Origin: Burkholderiales bacterium
Lineage (GTDB): Bacteria; Pseudomonadota; Gammaproteobacteria; Burkholderiales; Burkholderiaceae_C
Length of the DNA stretch: 5,162 nt
Assembly (NCBI GenBank): GCA_005789685.1
Contig: SXXD01000027.1
Coordinates: 1-5,162 of the forward strand
Direction: 5' to 3'
Part shown: positions 1-4,861 of the stretch, in pieces
Layout of the letters: each line of letters opens with the position of its first letter
Position numbering within the stretch: the stretch's first letter is position 1
Position numbers and translations under genes: made by a program
Notes under the pieces: model-generated
Databases searched by the model: none
Told to the model about the DNA's origin: nothing
What the model saw: only the letters and a program-made list of their open reading frames with translations

Positions 1-423
1 CAAATCAATTTTGTCATTCAGAAATGCGCGTTGTGTGAATTCGCCAGCTTGCGCTAAGCGAAGACCCTGAAGCAACACCTTGCCCGTGTGCGGGTTAACA
101 GAGTTCGCCAACTCAATGCAGCGCGCTAAGAGCAACTGCAAGACCACAAGGCCCCCGTGTGCTTGCAACTCAAGCACATCCTCGCCCGTATAGGAGTGAG
201 GGCCAGGAAAGAAGATGGCCAGCCCCTGGTCGATGGGCTCACCTTGGTCGTCGTTGAACGGCAGGTAGTGCGCTTGCCGCGCTTGGAGTGGCTTGCCGCA
301 AAAAGCGTCAGCCCAAGTTTTCAAGTGCTGACCTGAAACTCGCACGATGCCCACTGCGCCTCTGCCAGGGGCCGTGGCAATGGCAATGATGGGATCTTGA
401 TGGCGAGACAACATGGCGGTCAT
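1..423 (-). CDS. mnmE: MnmE (TrmE), tRNA uridine-5-carboxymethylaminomethyl GTPase, N-terminal part only
   Basis: MnmE works with MnmG to install the carboxymethylaminomethyl group at wobble uridine 34 of certain tRNAs, using a formyl-tetrahydrofolate-derived carbon and GTP hydrolysis. Only 141 codons are present; the frame is open to the left edge and the G domain and C-terminal cysteine motif lie outside. What is visible is the TrmE N-terminal folate-binding domain. It has the opening [20 protein letters not shown] (residues 12-31), [19 protein letters not shown] (73-91) and [15 protein letters not shown] (127-141), the last being the family's hallmark entry into the helical domain. The start is taken as ATG at 423-421. 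A second in-frame ATG lies at 414-412, and neither has a clear Shine-Dalgarno sequence. An in-frame TGA upstream excludes a longer protein. It is collinear with yidC but 103 bp away behind two hairpins, so it may be a separate transcript. Confidence 0.95.
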   Translation of the reverse strand, partial: MTAMLSRHQDPIIAIATAPGRGAVGIVRVSGQHLKTWADAFCGKPLQARQAHYLPFNDDQGEPIDQGLAIFFPGPHSYTGEDVLELQAHGGLVVLQLLLARCIELANSVNPHTGKVLLQGLRLAQAGEFTQRAFLNDKIDL

Positions 424-451
424 AAATTTAAAACATCAATGAGGCAAAGCA

Positions 452-475
452 ACAGGGCCGCTTGAGCGGCCCTGT
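452..475 (-). terminator. Hairpin between yidC and mnmE, possible Rho-independent terminator
   Basis: There is a perfect 10-bp GC-rich inverted repeat (ACAGGGCCGC / GCGGCCCTGT) with a 4-nt loop, 51 bp beyond the yidC stop. Read on the minus strand it is followed by TGCTTTGCC, a weak U-tract, so termination may be partial. The stem is symmetrical and would also form in plus-strand RNA, but no plus-strand gene needs it here. Its position suggests it ends or attenuates the rpmH-rnpA-yidD-yidC transcript before mnmE. Confidence 0.55.
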
Positions 476-490
476 GTTGGTCATTTCAAT

Positions 491-509
491 GCAGGCCAAT
501 GGGCCCTGC
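491..509 (-). repeat. Small imperfect hairpin just downstream of yidC
   Basis: GCAGG (491-495) pairs with CCTGC (505-509), and CC (496-497) pairs with GG (502-503) across one bulged C at 504, leaving an AATG loop. It starts 17 bp past the yidC stop and precedes the stronger hairpin at 452-475. It could stabilise the 3' end of the yidC mRNA. The function is inferred from position only. Confidence 0.35.
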
Positions 510-526
510 TGTTGAATGGCGGGCGT

Positions 527-2230
527 TCAATTGAATTTTGGCAGATTGAACTGCGGCGGTACACCCATTCTGGTATTGATCATCCATTGCTGTGCAATGG
601 ACAAAATGTTGTTGGTGATCCAGTAGAGCACCAATCCTGATGGGAAAAAGAAGAACATCACGCTGAAGACCAAAGGCATGATCCACATCAATTTGGCTTG
701 CATGGGGTCAGGTGGCGCAGGGTTGAGTGCCGTTTGCAACATGGTAGACAGCGTCATGACCACAGGCAAAATGAAGTAGGGGTCGGGTGCTGACAAATCT
801 TGGATCCAGCCAATCCAGGGCGCATTGCGCATTTCAACGGACGCCAGCAACACCCAATAAAGCGCGATGAACACAGGAATTTGAACCATGATGGGGAAGC
901 AACCGCCCATCGGATTGACTTTCTCTTCTCGGTAAATGCGCATCATCTCTTGCTGCATTTGCTGTGGGTTGTCTTTCAGGCGCTCACGCATTTCCATGAT
1001 TTTGGGATTGATGGCTTTCATCTTGGCCATGCTGGCATAGGCCTTGGCGTTGAGCCAATAGAACGCCAACTTGAGCAAGAACACCAAGGCCACAATGGCC
1101 CAGCCCCAGTTTTGCAAGAAGCTAAACAAGCGATCGAGCAACCAGTAAAGTGGTTTGGCCAAAACGGTTAACCAGCCGTAGTCTTTGACCAACTCCAGGC
1201 CGGGTGCTAAAGCCTCGAGCACTTTTTCTTCTTGAGGACCCACAAAGAGGGTGACGTCCAAGGTTTTAGTTTGACCAGGCGCAACTTCATTGAAGGGCGT
1301 GATCATGCCAACGGCGTACAAATTGGTATCCACTTTTCGGGCAAAGTTTTCGCGAGAAGTGTTTTCAGGCAGCAACCAAGCTGATGCAAAGTAGTGCTGC
1401 ACCATGGCCACATAACCCTGTTGGGTTGTTTTCTCAAAATCGGCTTTGCCTTTCTCGATGTCGGAAAACTCTAGCTTTTGGAATTTTTTGGCATCGGTGT
1501 AAACAGCGGGCCCCGTGAACGTCATGTAAAAAGAAGACTCACCTTCAGGTTTGTTGCCATCGCGCACGAGCTGGACATAGAGTTGCGGTGTCGCTGCCGC
1601 CGAGCCTGTATTGACAACTTTGTGCGAAACTTTCAGTGCGTAACTGCCGCGTGTCAATGTGTAAGTTTTGACCAATTTCAAGCCACCCGTTTCGGCAGAC
1701 TCAAATGTCAAGGTCAGTTCATTTTGACCGACTTTTAGCTCTCGCTCGCCAGTGAATTTCATGGGTGTTTTGTGCGAAGCAAAGGGGCCGCCAATCAAGC
1801 CTGTTTGCGCCAAATAGACGCGAGCCTTGCTTTGGTCCAACAGTACAAAGGGCTTCTGCTGGTCAGCGATGTCTCCAAACTTCAAGAACTCGGAACGCAC
1901 CAGGGAGCCGCCTTCCGTGTCAAAGCTTAGCTTTAAAACATCGGTGCTGACGTCAATGCGCTCGATTGGGGTGGCAACAGGCTCATTGGCAGGAACTGGA
2001 ACTTGTGAGGGCCCGGCCGCCGGGGCGGTAGCTGCAATTGGGACGGATGCAACGGGCAAGTCTTTGACCGCAGAAGGCGTAGCCGCTGCCGCTGCTTTGT
2101 CGGCGGTTGCCGCTGTGGGCGCAGGGAAGAACGTGGCCTTTTGCCCGTTGTATACCTGCCATTGGTCCCATAGAAGAACCATGGAGAAGCCAAAAATGAC
2201 CCATAAAAAGGTGCGGCGAATATCGTTCAT
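527..2230 (-). CDS. yidC: YidC membrane protein insertase (Oxa1 family), 567 aa
   Basis: YidC is an inner-membrane insertase that works alone or with SecYEG to insert and fold membrane proteins. The Gram-negative layout is clear. There is an N-terminal membrane segment (about 7-22), then an Ala/Pro-rich linker (about 36-90). The periplasmic beta domain follows (about 93-335), then the conserved Oxa1-type core (about 350-552). The core shows the cytoplasmic hairpin MAKMKAINPKIMEMRERL (401-418), EEKVNPMGGCFP (435-446), DLSAPDPYFILP (478-489) and FFFFPSGLVLYWITNN (526-541). By alignment from memory with the E. coli protein, K387 takes the place of the hydrophilic-groove arginine (R366). The ATG at 2230 starts the canonical MNDIRRTFLW and overlaps the yidD stop as ATGA, preceded by GAAGAAG. 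A longer open frame to 2341 is rejected because its extra residues are yidD sequence out of frame. The length is normal for the family. Confidence 0.98.
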   Translation of the reverse strand: MNDIRRTFLWVIFGFSMVLLWDQWQVYNGQKATFFPAPTAATADKAAAAATPSAVKDLPVASVPIAATAPAAGPSQVPVPANEPVATPIERIDVSTDVLKLSFDTEGGSLVRSEFLKFGDIADQQKPFVLLDQSKARVYLAQTGLIGGPFASHKTPMKFTGERELKVGQNELTLTFESAETGGLKLVKTYTLTRGSYALKVSHKVVNTGSAAATPQLYVQLVRDGNKPEGESSFYMTFTGPAVYTDAKKFQKLEFSDIEKGKADFEKTTQQGYVAMVQHYFASAWLLPENTSRENFARKVDTNLYAVGMITPFNEVAPGQTKTLDVTLFVGPQEEKVLEALAPGLELVKDYGWLTVLAKPLYWLLDRLFSFLQNWGWAIVALVFLLKLAFYWLNAKAYASMAKMKAINPKIMEMRERLKDNPQQMQQEMMRIYREEKVNPMGGCFPIMVQIPVFIALYWVLLASVEMRNAPWIGWIQDLSAPDPYFILPVVMTLSTMLQTALNPAPPDPMQAKLMWIMPLVFSVMFFFFPSGLVLYWITNNILSIAQQWMINTRMGVPPQFNLPKFN

Positions 2231-2511
2231 GAAGACTTCTTCGAAGAGGAGTGAGTTAACGGGTGATGCAATAAACGCGAAAGCCACTTCGGTGCTTGTT
2301 CGGGCACTGGGTCGTGGCCACCGTTGCACCATGGCTGGCAACGGCCTATGCGTTTGAGGGTGAGATAGCTGCCAACTCCGGCGCCATGCTGCTTTAAAGC
2401 ATCGATGGCATAAACAGAGCAGGTTGGCTCAAACCGACAAGCCGATCCTAACCAAGGGCTGAGAAAAAGGCGATACCCTTTCACAATGCCGATCAATAGT
2501 TTCTGAATCAT
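2227..2511 (-). CDS. yidD: YidD, membrane protein insertion efficiency factor, 94 aa
   Basis: YidD is a small inner-membrane-associated protein that assists YidC-dependent insertion; its mechanism is not firmly established. The family signature is complete: SPWLGSACRFEPTCSVYAIDAL (18-39 with C25 and C31), then HG at 42-43, RIGRCQPW (54-61 with C58) and GGHDPVP (64-70). The N-terminal stretch MIQKLLIGIVKGYRLFL is amphipathic and could lie on the membrane. The tail after about residue 75 is family-variable and ends in a serine/lysine run (HSSSKKSS). The ATG at 2511 overlaps the rnpA stop by 4 nt (ATGA), and its own TGA overlaps the yidC ATG in the same way. No separate Shine-Dalgarno sequence is evident, which fits expression by coupling to rnpA. 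Confidence 0.97.
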   Translation of the reverse strand: MIQKLLIGIVKGYRLFLSPWLGSACRFEPTCSVYAIDALKQHGAGVGSYLTLKRIGRCQPWCNGGHDPVPEQAPKWLSRLLHHPLTHSSSKKSS

Positions 2512-2921
2512 GGCTTGTTGGCTGCGTGTTCAAACAGCTGTTCTAGCTCAAGCCGGACAGCCTGCTTTAAAAGTGTGGATGTCGCGCTGATGAATTGTTT
2601 CCGATCAAATCCTGACCGCAAGCGAACAACGTGAGCTGCACAGGGCAATCGAACTTCAAACTGCGCACTGATGGCGTAGATTTGTCGCTTGATGGTGTTG
2701 CGAGTGACGGCACGTCGGGCCCAACGTTTGGGCACCATGGCGCCAAGCCAAACAGCTTGCGGGTGAAAGAGGGGGGGATGCGCATCTTCAACCTGTGGGT
2801 TGACTGCAGTTGTGCCAGAGTTAGGCAAACTGAGTCGATGCAATGCGAAATGTGGGGTGCGAGAAACCGTGCCACCTGCGAGGGCAGCTTGGAATTGAGG
2901 GCGGGTTTTTAATCGCTGCAC
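2508..2921 (-). CDS. rnpA: RNase P protein component (C5 protein), 137 aa
   Basis: RnpA is the protein cofactor of ribonuclease P, which binds the catalytic RNA and helps it mature the 5' ends of tRNAs. The opening MQRLKTRPQFQAAL fits the family. The RNR motif is intact in VPKRWARRAVTRNTIKRQIY (63-82), including R74, N75, K78 and R79. The C-terminal half holds the usual VVRLRSGFDRKQF strand-helix segment (98-110). The start is GTG at 2921-2919. There is no in-frame ATG upstream, because a TGA sits five codons before, and the conserved N-terminus begins exactly here. A segment of roughly 25 residues (about 33-57, SGTTAVNPQVEDAHPP) sits before the conserved core and makes the protein longer than the E. 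coli form. This segment contains a run of seven C on the coding strand. It lies 50 bp downstream of rpmH and overlaps yidD. Confidence 0.96.
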   Translation of the reverse strand: MQRLKTRPQFQAALAGGTVSRTPHFALHRLSLPNSGTTAVNPQVEDAHPPLFHPQAVWLGAMVPKRWARRAVTRNTIKRQIYAISAQFEVRLPCAAHVVRLRSGFDRKQFISATSTLLKQAVRLELEQLFEHAANKP

Positions 2922-2940
2922 ACCACTGCCGAGTCATGGG

Positions 2941-2963
2941 ATTGCCCAATCAACAAGGGCAAT
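2941..2963 (-). repeat. Hairpin in the rpmH-rnpA intercistronic spacer
   Basis: There is a perfect 7-bp inverted repeat (ATTGCCC / GGGCAAT) with a 9-nt loop in the 50-bp gap between the rpmH stop and the rnpA GTG. It is not followed by a U-tract, so it is not a standard terminator. In the mRNA it ends 19 nt before the rnpA start. It could be a processing or stability element that helps set the large excess of L34 over RNase P protein; that role is inference. Confidence 0.45.
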
Positions 2964-2971
2964 AACCAGGC

Positions 2972-3106
2972 TTAAGCAGCCAAGCGTTTACGGCCTTTGG
3001 CGCGGCGTGCATTGATCACAGCGCGGCCACCACGTGTTTTCATGCGAACCAAAAAGCCGTGTGTACGAGCGCGGCGTGTCTTAGAGGGTTGATAAGTGCG
3101 TTTCAT
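2972..3106 (-). CDS. rpmH: 50S ribosomal protein L34, 44 aa
   Basis: L34 is a very small, highly basic protein of the large ribosomal subunit. The 44 codons were translated by hand: [20 protein letters not shown] (1-20), then [20 protein letters not shown] (21-40), then RLAA. This matches the universal L34 pattern (KRTYQPS, then HGF..RM.T..GR.V...RR.KGR..L) over its full length. The start is the only sensible one, ATG at 3106-3104. The leader has no recognisable Shine-Dalgarno sequence (CTGATTCAAA precedes the ATG). It is the first gene of the minus-strand operon and lies about 26 nt below a predicted transcription start from the promoter at 3139-3167. Its location next to the dnaA origin spacer is the classical rpmH-dnaA arrangement. 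Confidence 0.98.
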   Translation of the reverse strand: MKRTYQPSKTRRARTHGFLVRMKTRGGRAVINARRAKGRKRLAA

Positions 3107-3138
3107 TTTGAATCAGATATTTTTGGGGGAAACCGGCG

Positions 3139-3167
3139 ATTATCGCAAACTTTCTGGGGGCTGGCAA
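3139..3167 (-). promoter_or_regulatory. Sigma-70 promoter of the rpmH-rnpA-yidD-yidC operon
   Basis: On the minus strand, TTGCCA (3167-3162, five of six to TTGACA) is followed by exactly 17 bp and GATAAT (3144-3139, five of six to TATAAT). The -10 carries an extended TGC immediately upstream. The predicted start site, about 3132, gives a leader of about 26 nt before the rpmH ATG. This is the best promoter match I found in the window, and strong transcription is expected for a ribosomal protein gene. Confidence 0.75.
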
Positions 3168-3192
3168 ACCCTGATCCTGATTAGCCCAGAAA
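3151..3192. repeat. 8-bp inverted repeat overlapping the rpmH promoter
   Basis: TTTCTGGG (3151-3158) and CCCAGAAA (3185-3192) are perfect complements separated by 26 bp. The left arm lies in the promoter spacer and the right arm lies just upstream of the -35 box. A tandem CTGATC-CTGATT (3171-3182) sits between the arms. It could be a regulator binding site or chance; nothing identifies a factor. Confidence 0.3.
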
Positions 3193-3199
3193 ATATCCA

Positions 3200-3229
3200 T
3201 GGACCTACCTGAAAATTCTGGTTTATGAT
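3200..3229 (+). promoter_or_regulatory. Candidate dnaA promoter
   Basis: TATGAT (3224-3229, five of six to TATAAT) is preceded by an 18-bp spacer and a weak TGGACC (3200-3205, four of six to TTGACA). The predicted start would be near 3236, giving a leader of about 90 nt and placing the perfect DnaA box (3252-3260) just downstream. That arrangement would suit DnaA autorepression. The -35 is poor, so this is a tentative call. Confidence 0.4.
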
Positions 3230-3251
3230 GGCACAAGCTGTCCGCCGTGCA

Positions 3252-3260
3252 TGTGGATAA
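3252..3260 (-). promoter_or_regulatory. DnaA box, perfect consensus
   Basis: TGTGGATAA on the plus strand is TTATCCACA on the minus strand, identical to the high-affinity E. coli R1/R4-type DnaA box. It lies 66 bp upstream of the dnaA ATG, within the rpmH-dnaA spacer. It can act in origin recognition, in dnaA autoregulation, or in both. Confidence 0.85.
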
Positions 3261-3301
3261 ACTCTTGATAAAGTTACTTTTGAGCCCAATGAAACAACCA
3301 T

Positions 3302-3310
3302 CTGTCCACA
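3302..3310 (+). promoter_or_regulatory. Degenerate DnaA box
   Basis: CTGTCCACA keeps the TCCACA core of the box but differs from TTATCCACA at positions 1 and 3. It is in the opposite orientation to the perfect box at 3252-3260 and ends 16 bp before the dnaA ATG, close to the Shine-Dalgarno sequence. A low-affinity or DnaA-ATP-type site is plausible but unproven. Confidence 0.45.
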
Positions 3311-3314
3311 CCCT

Positions 3315-3319
3315 AGGCG
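3315..3319 (+). promoter_or_regulatory. Shine-Dalgarno that decides the dnaA start
   Basis: AGGCG is the only purine-rich ribosome-site candidate before dnaA. It lies 7 nt before the ATG at 3327 (9 nt counted from the end of AGG) but only 1-3 nt before the in-frame TTG at 3321. The ATG is therefore preferred. Confidence 0.5.
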
Positions 3320-3326
3320 CTTGCCA

Positions 3327-4727
3327 ATGAGCAACGGACAGCATCCTTCAGACGCAGATGAAGCTGGCCAAGCGCTTTGGCAGGTGTGCCTAGACGAGCT
3401 GGCTCAGGAGATCCCTGAGCAGCAATTCAACACTTGGATCAAGCCGCTGACCGCCCAGGTTTCAGATGACCTTTCTAAGGTCACATTGTTTGTGGCCAAC
3501 CGATTCAAATTAGATTGGATACGGGCCCAATACAGCGCCAAATTGGCCGACGTCTTGTCTCGATTGCACGGCCAAAAAATTCAAATAGAGTTAGCACTTG
3601 CTACCAGAGAAGTTCAAGGAAAAACAGCATTTTCAATGGCAAAAGCTGCTTTGGAAGCCAGACCAGAAACAGTCGATGCACCCGATGAAGTGCCCGCCGA
3701 TGGCCATCGTCACCGTTTGAACACGGCCCTCACTTTTGACACCTTGGTGGAAGGCTCTGCCAACCGCATGGCCCGCGCTGCAGCCATGCATGTAGCCACC
3801 ATGCCCGGCCACCTTTACAACCCACTTTTCATCTACGGTGGCGTGGGTTTGGGCAAGACCCACTTGGTGCATGCGGTGGGCAACAAGTTGTTGGCTGACA
3901 GGCCCGACGCCAAAGTTCTCTACATTCACGCTGAGCAGTTTGTCTCGGATGTGGTTAAAGCCTATCAACGCAAAACATTTGACGAGTTTAAGCACCGTTA
4001 CCACTCGCTCGATTTGCTCCTCATTGACGACGTGCAATTCTTTGCCAACAAAGATCGCACCCAAGAAGAGTTTTTCAACGCCTTTGAGGCCTTGCTGGCC
4101 AAAAAGTCGCACATTGTGATGACCAGCGACACCTATCCCAAAGGCTTGGCTGACATCCATGAGCGCTTGGTATCCCGGTTTGATTCGGGCCTCACGGTGG
4201 CCATTGAGCCGCCCGAGCTTGAAATGCGGGTGGCCATTTTGATCAACAAGGCCATCAGCGAAGGCAGTGTCATGCCTGAAGAGGTGGCCTTCTTTGTGGC
4301 CAAGAACGTGCGTTCTAACGTGCGTGAGCTAGAAGGCGCATTGCGCAAAATCTTGGCGTATTCGCGTTTTAATCAGAAAGAAATTTCCATCCAACTGGCA
4401 CGTGAAGCCCTGCGCGACTTGCTGTCCATTCAGAACCGCCAAATCAGCGTCGAAAACATTCAAAAAACGGTGGCCGATTACTACAAGATCAAGGTCGCCG
4501 ACATGTACTCCAAAAAGCGCCCGGCCAGCATTGCCCGGCCGCGTCAGATTGCCATGTACTTGGCCAAAGAATTGACCCAAAAAAGCTTGCCTGAAATTGG
4601 CGAGTTGTTTGGTGGGCGCGATCACACCACGGTCTTGCATGCTGTGCGAAAAATCAGCGCAGAACGCCAGCAACTGACCGAGCTGAACCAACAATTGCAC
4701 GTTTTAGAGCAAACCCTCAAAGGCTAA
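3327..4727 (+). CDS. dnaA: DnaA, chromosomal replication initiator ATPase, 466 aa
   Basis: DnaA-ATP binds DnaA boxes, oligomerises, opens the origin and helps load the DnaB helicase; it also regulates its own gene. Domain I is seen in [25 protein letters not shown] (17-41). A short variable domain II covers about 90-130. The AAA+ core starts near [13 protein letters not shown] (137-149), with Walker [10 protein letters not shown] (171-179), Walker B LLLIDD (230-235), sensor I region IVMTSDTYP (263-271), an arginine-finger motif SRF (283-285, finger candidate R284) and sensor [11 protein letters not shown] (332-340). Domain IV has the box-binding helix-turn-helix with [15 protein letters not shown] (403-417) and the DnaA signature [15 protein letters not shown] (429-443). 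All key residues are present and the length matches proteobacterial DnaA. The ATG at 3327 is preferred over the in-frame TTG at 3321 because of Shine-Dalgarno spacing. dnaN follows 134 bp downstream in the same direction. Confidence 0.99.
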   Translation: MSNGQHPSDADEAGQALWQVCLDELAQEIPEQQFNTWIKPLTAQVSDDLSKVTLFVANRFKLDWIRAQYSAKLADVLSRLHGQKIQIELALATREVQGKTAFSMAKAALEARPETVDAPDEVPADGHRHRLNTALTFDTLVEGSANRMARAAAMHVATMPGHLYNPLFIYGGVGLGKTHLVHAVGNKLLADRPDAKVLYIHAEQFVSDVVKAYQRKTFDEFKHRYHSLDLLLIDDVQFFANKDRTQEEFFNAFEALLAKKSHIVMTSDTYPKGLADIHERLVSRFDSGLTVAIEPPELEMRVAILINKAISEGSVMPEEVAFFVAKNVRSNVRELEGALRKILAYSRFNQKEISIQLAREALRDLLSIQNRQISVENIQKTVADYYKIKVADMYSKKRPASIARPRQIAMYLAKELTQKSLPEIGELFGGRDHTTVLHAVRKISAERQQLTELNQQLHVLEQTLKG

Positions 4728-4732
4728 GTTTG

Positions 4733-4754
4733 GGGTGGGCGGCCGAGCCCCCCT
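4733..4754 (+). repeat. GC-rich hairpin just after dnaA
   Basis: GGGC (4737-4740) pairs with GCCC (4747-4750) around a 6-nt loop, and further G/C pairs outside are possible across a single mismatch. It begins 5 nt after the dnaA stop. No U-run follows (TAAAGAATGC), so it is not a convincing intrinsic terminator. It may protect the mRNA end or cause only partial termination before dnaN. Confidence 0.35.
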
Positions 4755-4821
4755 AAAGAATGCTGAATTAAGCCGTCAAAAGCTCAATTTGAGACTAAAA
4801 ATCAGCGAAAATCGAGGTGCG

Positions 4822-4839
4822 CCCGAAATCCAAATCGGG
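4822..4839 (+). repeat. Leader hairpin upstream of dnaN
   Basis: CCCGA (4822-4826) and TCGGG (4835-4839) form a 5-bp stem with an 8-nt loop. Immediately downstream GGGGCCCC (4837-4844) is itself palindromic, so alternative pairings exist. It lies 13 nt before the dnaN Shine-Dalgarno sequence. The rest of the 134-bp spacer shows no DnaA box and no convincing promoter; TTGAGA at 4789-4794 has no matching -10. dnaN may rely at least partly on transcription from dnaA. Confidence 0.3.
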
Positions 4840-4851
4840 GCCCCCTAAAAC

Positions 4852-4859
4852 AGAGGAAG
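4852..4859 (+). promoter_or_regulatory. Strong Shine-Dalgarno of dnaN
   Basis: AGAGGAAG lies 2 nt (5 nt from the GG core) before the ATG at 4862 and is the best anti-Shine-Dalgarno match in the window. It fixes the dnaN start and contrasts with the weak sites of rpmH, rnpA and mnmE. Confidence 0.7.
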
Positions 4860-4861
4860 AC

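Larger units (their letters stand above)
3107..3326. other. oriC: Probable oriC / divergent rpmH-dnaA regulatory spacer
   Basis: This 220-bp gene-free interval lies between the divergent rpmH and dnaA genes, the position of the chromosomal origin or part of it in many proteobacteria. Visible contents are a perfect DnaA box (3252-3260, minus), a second degenerate box (3302-3310, plus), and a two-mismatch site TCTTGATAA at 3263-3271 close to the perfect box. An A/T-rich patch at about 3101-3124 could serve as an unwinding element. The spacer also contains the rpmH operon promoter and probably that of dnaA. The number of good boxes is low for a full oriC, and the dnaA-dnaN spacer shows none. The origin call therefore rests on synteny plus one strong box. 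I did not recognise an IHF site or GATC cluster. Confidence 0.65.

Noticed and set aside
2231..2341. A 37-residue N-terminal extension of yidC.
   Set aside because: It is yidD coding sequence read in another frame. The conserved YidC N-terminus starts at 2230 with an ATGA overlap.
1827..2357. A 176-codon plus-strand frame antisense to yidC and yidD.
   Set aside because: Its Ala/Gly/Val-rich sequence mirrors the Ala/Pro linker of YidC and has no family features.
2821..2937. A 38-codon ATG-started frame overlapping the start of rnpA on the minus strand (MTRQWCAAIKN...).
   Set aside because: It is out of frame with rnpA, matches no family I recognise and has no ribosome site. It is probably a chance overlap.
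3321..3326. In-frame TTG at 3321 as the dnaA start, adding two residues.
   Set aside because: It would leave almost no spacing to the AGGCG ribosome site, whereas the ATG at 3327 is properly spaced.
3081..3344. An 87-codon minus-strand open frame running from inside dnaA across the spacer into rpmH.
   Set aside because: It covers the DnaA box and the rpmH promoter and overlaps rpmH in another frame, with no recognisable domain.
3950..3958. TGTGGTTAA inside dnaA as a further DnaA box.
   Set aside because: It is one mismatch from the relaxed box consensus but lies in a conserved coding stretch (DVVKAY). Single hits like this are expected by chance.
3633..4160. A 175-codon open frame antisense to dnaA.
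   Set aside because: dnaA is intact with all motifs. The antisense frame is a codon-usage shadow without recognisable domains.
4789..4817. TTGAGA as a -35 element of a dnaN promoter.
   Set aside because: No acceptable -10 hexamer occurs at 16-18 bp spacing.
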